Part shown: in pieces, positions 15,751-24,777 of the stretch
Layout of the letters: the number at the start of each line of letters is the position of its first letter
How positions within the stretch are numbered: position 1 is the first letter of the stretch
Assembly: GCA_964571805.1 (NCBI GenBank)
Contig: CAZNDI010000001.1
Location: 1 to 44,087 of the forward strand
From: JAUHWS01 sp964571805
GTDB taxonomy: Bacteria > Patescibacteriota > Gracilibacteria > UM-FILTER-43-11
Reading direction: 5' to 3'
Length of the DNA stretch: 44,087 bases
The notes under the pieces: model-generated
What the model saw: the letters and a program-made list of their open reading frames with translations, nothing else
Database searches by the model: none
What the model was told of the DNA's origin: nothing
Position numbers and translations under genes: made by a program

Positions 15751-16454
15751 TGATGAATTTTGATTCGTTTCCATCATCGTTCAAATCAAAAAAAGGCTTC
15801 ACTGTCATTGAGTTGATCATTGTGATTGCTCTCTTTGGCTTCATTTCAGCTATTCTGATGACGAGCCTGCTTTCCGTTTACCGATTCAAGGAGGTCGTCC
15901 AAGATAAAAAACAGTTGAATTTTGAAGCCAGTTCAATTTTAAACAATGGTATCCCTGCGCTCATCCGCTCAGGGTTTGCCATCAATTATGATCTCACTCA
16001 AGCGGATCACATACAAAAAATTTCCGAAGGGATGCAAAAAGAAGTTGATCAAATTTCTATTTTTACCGATCGGGCCGAAACACAATATTTCACGCTTTAT
16101 CGGAAACCTTATAAGTCCCAGGGTGATCAGTCAGACACCGCACCGCTTTACATTAAATTTAGCAATGGTGAAGAGTTTCCCCTTCATAGCTCCGAAGTGG
16201 TGGTGGAAGCGTTTGATGTAAAAGTTCCCGCTGACCCTCGTTTGACAGGTGATTCTGACCTTCAGCCTTATGTCACCCTTTACTTGAGGCTCCGCAATCG
16301 CTATCCGTTCGGCGAAATAAGAGATGAGAATGAATTGAAAGCCCATGAAACTATAAGAGCTTCCTATTCGACCACGATTGCCTTTCGAAATGCCGGACCT
16401 GCGAGCTATAAGAACGCTCCAGTGTCCAACGGTTCATTCTCCATAACCCCCTAG
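15750..16454 (+). CDS. Type IV minor prepilin, PilW/GspJ-like
   Basis: A 234-residue prepilin translated from the overlap TAATG with the preceding gene. The leader runs to KSKKG, then mature FTVIELIIVIALFGFISAIL, with Glu5. The globular part (FEASSILNNGIPALIRSGFA onward) resembles PilW/GspJ minor pilins, in which a long helix is followed by a strand-rich domain. The C-terminus ends in a flexible Ser/Gly/Asn-rich tail. Together with the neighbouring PilV-like protein it probably forms part of the priming complex. Confidence 0.88.
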   Translation: MMNFDSFPSSFKSKKGFTVIELIIVIALFGFISAILMTSLLSVYRFKEVVQDKKQLNFEASSILNNGIPALIRSGFAINYDLTQADHIQKISEGMQKEVDQISIFTDRAETQYFTLYRKPYKSQGDQSDTAPLYIKFSNGEEFPLHSSEVVVEAFDVKVPADPRLTGDSDLQPYVTLYLRLRNRYPFGEIRDENELKAHETIRASYSTTIAFRNAGPASYKNAPVSNGSFSITP

Positions 16455-16503
16455 TCTTCAAAATTCTAATTTTAACCTTTCAAATAAAGCAATAATCAAC
16501 TGC

Positions 16504-17691
16504 ATGCGACCTAAAATTTTCAAAAAATCCAGGCTAAATACCTTCTTGCTCAGCTTCCTTCTTCTTATTTTTGCAGGCCTTCTGATTTATATCCGCTTTG
16601 TTCCCATTCATAATTTAAGACGGGCTTTCACTCAAAATGAGGTCGTGATTTCAAATTTAAAATCAGAACAAAAAGACAAACATGAGCTTTTGGCCCAAAT
16701 CAATAGTTATCGAGAAGGTTTGCAGGGCCTCAATCTTCTTCTTCAGGCTAGAAAAAATGTTTCCATGGGAACAGATCAAGACAATCCTTACCTCGTTTTT
16801 GATTTTCGTCAGGTTTTGAATGATTTGAGACAACTTCTCCCGCAAGATGCGAGGGCCACAAAGCTTCAAATCAATAATAAGGGTTTGATCACCTTGCCCA
16901 TTGAATCGGTCGATTACGCTTCATTGGGACGAGTTCTCAAGAGCTTTAAGGATAAAAGTCAACTCCTTCAAATCTCATCAAATGGCAAAAATAGCCCTAA
17001 GGCATTTACAGAAGTCAAAATACCCTCTGGTGTTCAACGAACAATCCAGCAGGTCGGTTCTGGAAAGTTAAAAGGGGTCAAAAATACTTACTCATTTGTC
17101 ATTCAAGCCCAACTCAATCCTGTTTTTTGGCAAAATCCCATGCCTTATTCCGATATTGACTCCTCCGCTTATTTTGCTGAAGCCATTCGGGAGTTGACCT
17201 TGAAGGGTGCTATAGAAGGCTATTCCGATGGCACTTTTAAACCGTTAGAGCCCATCAAAAGAGCTGAATTTTTTAAGGTGGCTTTGTTCCAATTCCTTTC
17301 CACTCAGGTCATTTCGATCGATCAATATAAGCAGTACACTGATCTTTCACAAAATGATTGGCACTACCGTTATATGCAGCTCGCTAGTCAGATGGGTGTG
17401 GCGGAGAGTGATGCGGTTGGCCTTTTCCATCCCGAACAAACCCTGACTCGTATCGAGGCTTTGGCAAGTGTGCTCACCATTTTCAAGGTTAAGTCTGAAT
17501 CGCTTGATCTCCAAGCCCCTTTCATCACTTTGCCCTTTGTAGACCTCAATCAGGAGGATAAAAATCTCCCTCTCATTTTAACAGCTTATAAAAAAGGCTT
17601 ACTTGAGCATATGACTCAAGAATTCCAACCTAACCTTCCGGTCACCCGCTCTGAAATAGCGTATTGGGTGTGGAAGCTTCAATCCGATTAA
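16504..17691 (+). CDS. PilN-like pilus assembly protein fused to three SLH domains
   Basis: A 395-residue inner-membrane protein. Residues 13-33 are a membrane helix after a short basic tail. A coiled-coil stretch follows, and residues about 98-203 have the PilN/GspL-type ferredoxin-like pattern (VLNDLRQLLPQDARATKLQI, DYASLGRVLKSFKDKSQLLQI). The C-terminus then carries three S-layer homology domains (about 214-265, 277-328 and 343-392), with motifs KGAIEGYSDGTFKP and KRAE, LTRIEAL, and VTRSEIA in the TRAE positions. SLH domains bind cell-wall polymers. PilN normally links PilM and PilO in the pilus alignment complex. This fusion would anchor that complex to the wall or S-layer. PilO follows in the operon. 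Confidence 0.82.
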   Translation: MRPKIFKKSRLNTFLLSFLLLIFAGLLIYIRFVPIHNLRRAFTQNEVVISNLKSEQKDKHELLAQINSYREGLQGLNLLLQARKNVSMGTDQDNPYLVFDFRQVLNDLRQLLPQDARATKLQINNKGLITLPIESVDYASLGRVLKSFKDKSQLLQISSNGKNSPKAFTEVKIPSGVQRTIQQVGSGKLKGVKNTYSFVIQAQLNPVFWQNPMPYSDIDSSAYFAEAIRELTLKGAIEGYSDGTFKPLEPIKRAEFFKVALFQFLSTQVISIDQYKQYTDLSQNDWHYRYMQLASQMGVAESDAVGLFHPEQTLTRIEALASVLTIFKVKSESLDLQAPFITLPFVDLNQEDKNLPLILTAYKKGLLEHMTQEFQPNLPVTRSEIAYWVWKLQSD

Positions 17692-17821
17692 CGCAGTGCT
17701 CAGTGAGCAGAGTCACAGCAAAAAATATTAATACCGTCTGTCTCTGCCACTGAACCCTGAATCCCTTCAATTTTTATTTATTAAGTCAGCAAAAAACTCC
17801 TGAATCAATAATTTTATTTTA

Positions 17822-18607
17822 ATGAGCGATTTAAAAAACTTTCAGCTGCCCGATGAATTGGCCCCTTCGACTAAAAAGTCTCACCCTCTTTTTACAAAAA
17901 TAATTAACTTCTGTGAAAATTTTTTGGGGATGAAGACTAAAATCACTCCTTTTCTCAGGCGATTCCATGCCCATGCCTCTGGTGATGAGCACATCGATAC
18001 TTTAAATCAAATCAAACATGATCGCTTGGCTTCAGACCGGGTCAATTTTAGCTTCACTCTCATGCTCATTTTGATGCTTGTGCTTGGGTGGCGATGGGGC
18101 TTGCCGATGCTTGCTGAAGCGGACCAGTTGAAAAATGATTTGAAAGAGCAGGCTCAGGTGATTTCGATGGAAAAATCCAATCAAAAGGCTCTAGAAAGAT
18201 TATCGAACAATCAACAGGTTTTGTCTGAAAACATCCAAAAAGTTTATAGTGCTTTGCCTAAAGCTGACGAAAAATCTGAAGCGGTTATTTCCATGCTCGA
18301 AGACATGGCCGCCAATAATCGCATGATGATTGACGCCATAGGAATTCGGCAAATTCCAGAATCCCAGCTTTATTATAATGATTTGATCGGCGTGGTGGAG
18401 GCCTATGAATACACTTTTACTCTCGAAGCTGAGCTCCCCAACCTTCTCAGTTTCATTGCTTCTGTTCGAAGCTCCCTTCGATTGATGGACCTCATGGCGA
18501 TGGAGATTGAAGAAAAAGACGGGCGTTATCGGGCAGGGTTTGTTCTGAATGCCTACCATCTAAGTCCAGATTCAATTCCTAATGAAGCTCCTCCTTCTGT
18601 ATTTTAG
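17822..18607 (+). CDS. pilO: PilO-like pilus assembly protein
   Basis: A 261-residue protein with a long cytoplasmic N-terminus (about 75 residues), one membrane helix (FSFTLMLILMLVLGWRWGLPML), a coiled coil (LKNDLKEQAQ through QQVLSENIQKVYSALP) and a C-terminal ferredoxin-like domain: EAVISMLEDMAANNRMMIDAI, TLEAELPNLLSFIASVRSSL and MAMEIEEKDGRYRAGFVLNAY. This is the PilO/GspM layout. PilO pairs with PilN in the inner-membrane alignment complex. The unusually long N-terminus might replace contacts normally made by PilM, which is not encoded here. The 130-bp gap before the gene contains only a small palindrome, TGCTCA-G-TGAGCA (17697-17709). Confidence 0.85.
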   Translation: MSDLKNFQLPDELAPSTKKSHPLFTKIINFCENFLGMKTKITPFLRRFHAHASGDEHIDTLNQIKHDRLASDRVNFSFTLMLILMLVLGWRWGLPMLAEADQLKNDLKEQAQVISMEKSNQKALERLSNNQQVLSENIQKVYSALPKADEKSEAVISMLEDMAANNRMMIDAIGIRQIPESQLYYNDLIGVVEAYEYTFTLEAELPNLLSFIASVRSSLRLMDLMAMEIEEKDGRYRAGFVLNAYHLSPDSIPNEAPPSVF

Positions 18608-18633
18608 TAAAAACATTAATAACTCCACATCCT

Positions 18634-18801
18634 ATGAACACTAAGTCCCAAATTTTAGGCGCTAAAGATTCAATTTCTATGCTCTCGCAAGGTCAACAAG
18701 AGGGTTTTGCTCCAAGTCAGATGCCTGATTCTAAAAAAGCGTTTCACAATAAATTTCCAGTATATGCCAAATATCGGATTCGAACGGTGATGTGTGATTG
18801 A
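18634..18801 (+). CDS. Small 55-residue protein within the pilus operon
   Basis: An open frame of 55 codons from ATG 18634 to TGA 18801, lying between the pilO-like gene and the next small membrane protein gene, in the operon direction. It is hydrophilic and basic: MNTKSQILGAKDSISMLSQ at the start and FPVYAKYRIRTVMCD at the end. There is no membrane segment and no recognised family. Spacing of 26 bp after pilO fits a real operon gene, but a frame this short can occur by chance. Confidence 0.4.
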   Translation: MNTKSQILGAKDSISMLSQGQQEGFAPSQMPDSKKAFHNKFPVYAKYRIRTVMCD

Positions 18802-18833
18802 ATGTGCGACAAAATTCTTATAACTCTTAAAAA

Positions 18834-19088
18834 ATGTTTTCAACAATTCGTACCTTTACTATTTTTCTTTCACTAGTCCTTTTGGGTTTTACATTTTATG
18901 AAGCAAAATACGTTGACCATGCTCAGCCTTGGAAAAACTATAAAAAACCCCAAGCGGCAGCCTATGCCAGTTTAGAACAAGATCAGGCCATCCTAAAGGA
19001 GCTCGACCGCCAAACCACGTTTAACACCTATAAAACCCTCGATCCAGCATTTTTTGTGAAGCCAACGATTTTTGACCCCATTCAATAG
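18834..19088 (+). CDS. Small single-span membrane protein in the pilus operon
   Basis: An 84-residue protein with one membrane segment near the N-terminus (FTIFLSLVLLGFTFYEA, about 8-24) and a hydrophilic outer part of 60 residues. It has no prepilin leader. It lies 9 bp upstream of pilC. The size and topology would suit a PilP-like or accessory linker in the alignment complex, but it has no lipobox and I see no sequence match, so the role is open. Confidence 0.6.
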   Translation: MFSTIRTFTIFLSLVLLGFTFYEAKYVDHAQPWKNYKKPQAAAYASLEQDQAILKELDRQTTFNTYKTLDPAFFVKPTIFDPIQ

Positions 19089-19097
19089 CAATATTTT

Positions 19098-20357
19098 ATG
19101 TACATTTTTACCATCAAAGCATCGGACGCCTTTGGCCATCAGAAAACAGTTGAGGTGAAGGCCGATAATTCCCAAGCTGCCCTACTTATACTTAAAAATG
19201 AAGGGTTTCAGGCTCAGTTGAAGGATATTTTAGAAGCTCAAAAGGATTCTTTCCTCAATCGGCTAAAATTCTCCAAAATTAAAGAACTATTTTTTAGAGT
19301 CCCTCAAAAAGACATTTATCGATTGATCAAATTGATGGGGAGCTCGCTTTTTAGGGGTAAAACCCTCAAGAGCACCCTCCAGTTCATTGGCGAAAATGAA
19401 GACAGTAAGGCTCTAAAAAAACTCATTGATCAGCTCATTGAGAGAATGGCCAAGCCTTTTGCCAGTCAGGTTGAAATTTTTGCAACCTTTCCGCATTATT
19501 TTGATGAAGAATTTTTGGGCATCATTGAGGCAGGGGAATCTTCCTCTAATTTAGGAGAATACTTGCTTGATTATACCGTTGAAAAGAAAAAACAATACCA
19601 GCTCAGTCAAAATTTTAGGAACATTCTCATGAAACGTTCCATGACATTTTTAATGGTCATGATGGTCGCCATTGTGGTGGTGGCCTTTGTCATTCCTCAA
19701 TTCAAAGCGCTCTTTGGTGAAGGGCTTCAGATGCCATGGGCGATGAATTTGCTCCTTCAAATTTCCCAGTTTTTTGTGAGTTATGGTCTTTATATCTTTT
19801 TGTTATTTTTAGCCGTGGGGATGATTTTTACTTACTTTGTCCTCCATCATTCCAAAGTCCGTTGGTGGTGGCACGATTTTTTGTTGAATCTGCCGCTTTT
19901 AGGCCGAACCCTCAAAACCTATTATACCGCTCAATTTTCTTATTTTCTTTCCACTTTGCTGACAAAAAATGTCGACATCATCAAATCGATGAAGATCATC
20001 ATCAAGCAAACCCAAAATGTTTGTATGATCAGTACTTATGAAAATCTAATTCATTCGATGCAAGGCGGAGATGATCTATTTGCGGCGATTGTGAAAGAGG
20101 CTGATCAGGGTCGACATTATATGATTTCTTCTATTGTTCAGGCTGCCAAAGTGGGTTCAGAAACTGCAAGTTTGGGTGCAACCCTCATGGATGTTCGAAA
20201 TGATCTGGATGAACTTTTAACCCTTCGCCTGGAGCGTTCCATTAAACTTTTTAGCATTATCTTTTATTCCTTCATTATCTTAATTGCCGTCTTCATTGCG
20301 TATGCCATTGGCAGCGCTATTGTCACGTTTTACAACAATGCACAGAATCTTATTTAA
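19098..20357 (+). CDS. pilC: Type IV pilus platform protein PilC
   Basis: A 419-residue polytopic membrane protein of the GspF/PilC family. It has two repeated T2SSF cytoplasmic domains: IYRLIKLMGSSLFRGKTLKSTLQFI (first) and AQFSYFLSTLLTKNVDIIKSM (second). Each is followed by membrane helices (MTFLMVMMVAIVVVAFVIPQF, YIFLLFLAVGMIFTYFVL and IIFYSFIILIAVFIAYAIG). The N-terminal 50 residues form an extra small domain. PilC sits under the pilus base and is turned by the PilB ATPase to add pilin subunits. Length is normal for the family. Confidence 0.93.
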   Translation: MYIFTIKASDAFGHQKTVEVKADNSQAALLILKNEGFQAQLKDILEAQKDSFLNRLKFSKIKELFFRVPQKDIYRLIKLMGSSLFRGKTLKSTLQFIGENEDSKALKKLIDQLIERMAKPFASQVEIFATFPHYFDEEFLGIIEAGESSSNLGEYLLDYTVEKKKQYQLSQNFRNILMKRSMTFLMVMMVAIVVVAFVIPQFKALFGEGLQMPWAMNLLLQISQFFVSYGLYIFLLFLAVGMIFTYFVLHHSKVRWWWHDFLLNLPLLGRTLKTYYTAQFSYFLSTLLTKNVDIIKSMKIIIKQTQNVCMISTYENLIHSMQGGDDLFAAIVKEADQGRHYMISSIVQAAKVGSETASLGATLMDVRNDLDELLTLRLERSIKLFSIIFYSFIILIAVFIAYAIGSAIVTFYNNAQNLI

Positions 20358-20379
20358 TAGTCCATTAACCCCTCATATC

Positions 20380-21012
20380 ATGAGAACTATATTCACTTCC
20401 CTCCCGGCTCATTTAAAAAAGTTGAAAGACAATCGTTCAGGGTTTACTTTTGTTGAACTGCTTGTGGTCATTGTGATCATGGCAGTCCTCATTGCTGCTA
20501 CGGCCAACTATCTTTTTTCCCAAGGAGGCTCGAAGGCTAGGGATACAGAAAGGAAGAATGAGGTTAAGCAGACGGCTGCCTTGATTGAGCAATTTGTGTC
20601 GTCCTACGGAGAACCTCCCAATAGTAATATGAAAAATCGTCAAATTAAGGTGAGAGCAGAGAAATGTGCTTCTGTTTCGGGATACAAAGATTTGATGGCT
20701 TGTTTTAAAGACCTTAAATATGTCGAAGGAGAAGGGGTGGCTAAATTAGCTGAGGATCCCAAAGAGGCCATTGAAAATAAGTCAGGCAATATTTATCAAT
20801 ATCTTTATGCAGCCGACAACAATGGGTGGAAGCTTTGCACATTGTTGGAAAATCAAGCCGACCCTGATTTGAATGATGATTATTCGGGCTCTGGCACTTA
20901 TGGAGAAGAGGGTGCGCGGACTCACTGTCTCGTTTCTTCCAATCGCAAGCTCGCCGACATTCAAAATGTTGAGCCAGGCAGTGTGGGAATTGAAGAGCTG
21001 TTGGGTGAGTAG
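20380..21012 (+). CDS. Major-type prepilin (PilA/GspG-like)
   Basis: A 210-residue prepilin. I start it at ATG 20380, just after pilC, because the longer frame from 20284 would overlap pilC by 74 bp. The 21-residue leader ends RSG, then mature FTFVELLVVIVIMAVLIAAT, with Glu5. KARDTERKNEVKQTAALIEQF follows directly, the arrangement seen in the main pilins of CPR bacteria. The globular part has a conserved GNIYQYLYAADNNGWKLCTLLE segment and several Cys residues that may form disulphides. It is the best candidate for the fibre subunit, though its placement beside minor pilins means that is not proven. Confidence 0.88.
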   Translation: MRTIFTSLPAHLKKLKDNRSGFTFVELLVVIVIMAVLIAATANYLFSQGGSKARDTERKNEVKQTAALIEQFVSSYGEPPNSNMKNRQIKVRAEKCASVSGYKDLMACFKDLKYVEGEGVAKLAEDPKEAIENKSGNIYQYLYAADNNGWKLCTLLENQADPDLNDDYSGSGTYGEEGARTHCLVSSNRKLADIQNVEPGSVGIEELLGE

Positions 21013-21088
21013 CTTGCAATGTGAAATTCTTATCTCTTAAGTCAAAAAAATTCAAAATTTTGCTTTTCCCGATCTTTAATTTTGAATC

Positions 21089-21745
21089 ATGTCACAACCT
21101 AAAACCACCAGTGGATTCACTCTCATTGAAATATTTGTCGTCATTGGCATTTCAGCCATGTTGATCGCGCTTTCGGCTCCTTTTGTCACTTCGTTGCAAT
21201 CGGACATTTCGATGCAGCAAACGCTTCGGCAGGTCAAAGTGGATCTTGTTTCTACCCTCAACTATTCCCTCGCCGGAAAATCTTTTGCTGCCCTTTCTGC
21301 CAAACAACTCATGAATCCCGAACTCATCCCTGAGGCGTATGCTCTGTATTTTCAAGTGGACCCATCCTACGGTGCTCAGACTCCCTACGACTATCTAGAA
21401 TTCACCGCCAACTCTGATTCAGAACAAAAGAGCTTAAAATCCTCTTACCAAAAGCAAAATGACTACCCCAATTCCAGCGTTTACCTCAAATCAATCACCC
21501 TGCTTAACAGTCGAAAACAATCTCATTTAGACCTTAAAAATGCCTTCATCTTCATCTTGCCCCCTTTTGGGAAAGTAATTTTCCTGAATGAGAATTTAGA
21601 ATCCCTCGCTCACCTCAACTCAGAAAAACTTGAAAAAAACATGGATGAATATGACCAGATAAAACTCACTTTTCAGTACAAGGATGACAGTAAAAATGCA
21701 ATCACCCTCAGCTTTGATAAAAACAAAATTCTCAACATTTTGTGA
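21089..21745 (+). CDS. Type IV minor prepilin, GspH/FimT-like
   Basis: A 218-residue prepilin with a very short leader (MSQPKTTSG), then mature FTLIEIFVVIGISAMLIALS, with Glu5. The following LRQVKVDLVSTLNYSLAGKS helix and strand-rich domain resemble GspH/FimU/FimT minor pilins. No cysteines are present. It lies between the main prepilin and the PilX-like gene, so minor pilins flank the major one on both sides in this operon. Confidence 0.85.
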   Translation: MSQPKTTSGFTLIEIFVVIGISAMLIALSAPFVTSLQSDISMQQTLRQVKVDLVSTLNYSLAGKSFAALSAKQLMNPELIPEAYALYFQVDPSYGAQTPYDYLEFTANSDSEQKSLKSSYQKQNDYPNSSVYLKSITLLNSRKQSHLDLKNAFIFILPPFGKVIFLNENLESLAHLNSEKLEKNMDEYDQIKLTFQYKDDSKNAITLSFDKNKILNIL

Positions 21746-21789
21746 AGTGAGTTGAAATTCAATTTAGAATTTAAAATTTAAAACTAAAC

Positions 21790-22773
21790 ATGTACGCCAT
21801 TCTAATTTCATTTGCCTTAGCCATTTACACGATTATTTTGGTAGATTTCAGCTTTTTATACAAAGAAATTTCGGCCAACAATGATCTTTTGACTTCCACT
21901 CAAGTTCTTTATACCGCCGAAGGCGCCGTGGAAAATGCGGTCAGGGTAATAGGCGATCAAGATCTAACCCTCACAAATCTTGCTTTCATGAAGGAAGCAG
22001 CGAATCGAGAGAATACATCTAAAAATGATTTTTTAGAGTATGGAACAGGCATAGAGACTTCTTATTTAAAAAGAAATTTAACGCTCAACCATCCCTCCCT
22101 TAATCCCTCGGCCATGACTCCAATCAATAGTCATGACACTGTTTCCGGAATTTATTTATCATCGCCCCAAACGCTTGATGAGTACGCTTATCAAAGCTTA
22201 GAGCCTAAAAAAGCCAAAGGATTTGTTTTGAGGGAAATTGCTCCAGAAAATAATTTCAATGAAATCCACTTTGATTTCAATCAAAAACAAGAGGCTTCCG
22301 AACTAGTTTTAGATATCTTTGCCTTCCCTAAAGAAGGCAACGAGATTGATTTCCAAGATTTTGAAACCTTAAAAAATAATCCCGAATCCAATTCGGTCAA
22401 ACGAATTTCTATCAATACGCTCGACCCTGCCACTCATGGATTCGGCTTTAAGGGGGGTCTCCCTCTCAAAACTGAAATTCGGAGTTCAAAGGGTGCCTAC
22501 AAAAGGTCCCTCATCCTTTCGGGGTTTCAGCCACTTGAAAATAACTACCTCCTTCACTTTCAAACGCTCGACAACCACCCCACCCATTTCAAGCTCGCGG
22601 CTTTCTATCAAGGTAAACCAGTCGTTTTGCCCAATTTCATGCAAACCCTAGATCTGATTGGTGCCACATCCACAGGCCTTTATCAACGAGTCAAATTCCA
22701 ACGGGAGGCAGAAGAGGGCATCGCACCAGGATTGAACTTTGTTCATTTTAGTGATGAAGATTTGATTAAATAA
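21790..22773 (+). CDS. PilX-like pilus protein without a prepilin leader
   Basis: A 327-residue protein. It starts directly with a hydrophobic helix (MYAILISFALAIYTIILVDF), then LYTAEGAVENAVRVI, which matches the PilX N-terminal signature (A-E-x-x-x-x-A in the extended helix). The usual Gly-Phe prepilin cleavage site is missing, so it is either uncleaved or its 5' end is misassigned. The outer part is strand-rich and hydrophilic. PilX proteins are minor pilins involved in pilus assembly and cell contacts. Confidence 0.68.
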   Translation: MYAILISFALAIYTIILVDFSFLYKEISANNDLLTSTQVLYTAEGAVENAVRVIGDQDLTLTNLAFMKEAANRENTSKNDFLEYGTGIETSYLKRNLTLNHPSLNPSAMTPINSHDTVSGIYLSSPQTLDEYAYQSLEPKKAKGFVLREIAPENNFNEIHFDFNQKQEASELVLDIFAFPKEGNEIDFQDFETLKNNPESNSVKRISINTLDPATHGFGFKGGLPLKTEIRSSKGAYKRSLILSGFQPLENNYLLHFQTLDNHPTHFKLAAFYQGKPVVLPNFMQTLDLIGATSTGLYQRVKFQREAEEGIAPGLNFVHFSDEDLIK

Positions 22774-22810
22774 CTTCCAAATTAACTCCCATTCATAACC
22801 TATAGAAATA

Positions 22811-24736
22811 ATGAATCTCCTCAAAAAATTTAAATTACCCTTTCTCACCTTTTTATTTTCTGCATTTGTCATTCTAATTGCAAAAGCCGCGACACCTTAC
22901 ACTGTTTCGGTGATCCAATGGAATGAATCTGAATTTCCTCGCATACAAGCGAGATTGAAAATAGAAGGGGATACGGAAGGTCTTTTGCCCAAAAACCTTG
23001 TTATACAGGAAAACGAAAAAATAAATATAGGCCCCATGGCTTTTTTACCCCCGCATGACCCTCCCTCTCAAATTGATTTAAATATTCTCCTCGATACTAG
23101 CTCAAAGACAGCTCCCTATCAAAGATTGATCCTCAACAACCTAAAGGGTCTTATTGGTTATTTCAATGAGAAGAAGATTGATCTTCAGATCAAGGTCACC
23201 AGCTTTGATGGAAAGGTCAACTTTCAGACCAATGATATGAAAGAAATGGTCACTCAGCTCAATCAAATCACTTTTTCAGAAATCGATGCGTCAAAAATAG
23301 ATGGTTTTGCCAAACTTACTCAAGTGTCTAAAATGGAGGGGCGGCCAAAGGCTCAAAAAATAATGTTGATTTTAAATGGATCAGCCTTTGAAGATACGAA
23401 AAATGATGGGGTCACAGGCATTAAAATGAGAGAAGCAATAAGTTCCACAAGACAGAATAATGATTTGATTTTTGTCCTGGGCCATCCGCTTCAACAAATT
23501 CACCGTGTTCGAGCTGATGCTCCCACAGCTGAACTTTCTGATTTTGCTCACAATGTGCCGGGGGGTTATTTAGGTGGGTTTGGAACCGACTTGACCAGTT
23601 GGGTCGACTTGCTTTTCATGCAATCTCCCGAAAATTTTGTGCTGCAATATTATACAAATCAACCTCCTTCTGGCATTACAGGTTCTCAAGCGAAATTATT
23701 CATCGATGGAGGTTTGGTTCAGGAGTTCACTTATCAAGCCGAACCTGCAACCGAGCTTGTCCTTCATCACATTCCTGAAAATGAATTGGCGGTGGGGGAT
23801 TCGATTCCTCTTACAGTAGAAATAGAAAACAAAGGAAAGGCCATCAACGCTGTGGAATTGAATTACAAAAATAAAGAGGGAAATTTTATTCCTCTCCCCT
23901 TGATGCATGAGCGGCATTCTCCAAAAACTGACTCGCTCAACTACAATCTTAATCTTCCTGAAACAGTATTTTCCGATGAATATTTTACCTACTATCTCTC
24001 CGTTCATACTCCCTACACGTCTTCGGGCTCAGAAACAGGAGCGGTCACGCTTCCTGTCAATATTTATGATGATGGAATTCTGCTTGAAGCCAAGCTTTCA
24101 GGGGACAAAAAAGCAGTGCTTTGGAGTTGGACAGGTCCCACGGTTGAAAAGGGAAAAACCTTTGAAATATGGGCTGGAGATGTGCTTTTGACCACCGCCG
24201 ATCAAAGAAATTACACGATTCCTCTGGAAGAGTGTAATCGCTATCAAATCCTTCAAGTTCAGGTCATTTTTCCCGATGGCACCAAAAGCCATCCTTCTAG
24301 ACCGTTTGAATTTTTTGCAGAGGGGTCAGGAAGCAGTGTTCCCTTTCAGGAAAAACAGGCTCTCGAACTCTTTCTTCGCTGTCTGACTCAAAAAAGAATT
24401 GACACCTATTCTCAGTTTGCAGCCACGACCCCAGATTTTATTCCCACTCAGCCCCTCAACTTAGAAAAGGCAGCCCTTTATTTCACTAAACTCACTCATA
24501 CCAACCTTTGGGAAAAGCTAAAAATAGGCTCTGGTTACTACGAACTTATGCTTTACATCATGAAATTCCTCAACAAAGAACAATATCTAAAATATGGCAT
24601 CGAAGGGTCTCCTGTAGAGAATATCTTGATCTACAAGCTCATCACAAAAGCCAATTTTACCACCAATTTAGAGAATACTTTTAATAGAGGTTTTTCTGAG
24701 CTTTCGACAAGGGTTAGAGGAAATATTAGCTTATAA
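22811..24736 (+). CDS. Secreted von Willebrand A-domain protein, candidate pilus-tip protein
   Basis: A 641-residue exported protein. The signal peptide is LPFLTFLFSAFVILIAKA. A vWA-like domain covers about residues 90-275, with strand DLNILLDTSSKTAP, IDLQIKVTSFDGK and AQKIMLILNGSAFEDT. The MIDAS motif would need D-x-S-x-S, but here the sequence is D-T-S-S-K, so metal binding may be weakened. Ig-like strand-rich domains follow (ELAVGDSIPLTVEIENKGKA and later), then a helical C-terminus. In other systems the tip adhesin PilY1 also combines vWA with other domains, and this gene sits inside the pilus operon. The role is inferred from context. Confidence 0.72.
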   Translation: MNLLKKFKLPFLTFLFSAFVILIAKAATPYTVSVIQWNESEFPRIQARLKIEGDTEGLLPKNLVIQENEKINIGPMAFLPPHDPPSQIDLNILLDTSSKTAPYQRLILNNLKGLIGYFNEKKIDLQIKVTSFDGKVNFQTNDMKEMVTQLNQITFSEIDASKIDGFAKLTQVSKMEGRPKAQKIMLILNGSAFEDTKNDGVTGIKMREAISSTRQNNDLIFVLGHPLQQIHRVRADAPTAELSDFAHNVPGGYLGGFGTDLTSWVDLLFMQSPENFVLQYYTNQPPSGITGSQAKLFIDGGLVQEFTYQAEPATELVLHHIPENELAVGDSIPLTVEIENKGKAINAVELNYKNKEGNFIPLPLMHERHSPKTDSLNYNLNLPETVFSDEYFTYYLSVHTPYTSSGSETGAVTLPVNIYDDGILLEAKLSGDKKAVLWSWTGPTVEKGKTFEIWAGDVLLTTADQRNYTIPLEECNRYQILQVQVIFPDGTKSHPSRPFEFFAEGSGSSVPFQEKQALELFLRCLTQKRIDTYSQFAATTPDFIPTQPLNLEKAALYFTKLTHTNLWEKLKIGSGYYELMLYIMKFLNKEQYLKYGIEGSPVENILIYKLITKANFTTNLENTFNRGFSELSTRVRGNISL

Positions 24737-24777
24737 ACCATTTGATTAAATCCATAAAATTCAATAATCAATAGCAA

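Noticed and set aside
18770..18810. tRNA T-arm from GGATTCGAACG
   Set aside because: The flanks do not pair as a T-stem and there is no acceptor stem or anticodon arm nearby.
20284..20379. Longer N-terminus for the major prepilin
   Set aside because: It would overlap pilC by 74 bp and give a 53-residue leader; ATG 20380 gives a normal leader.
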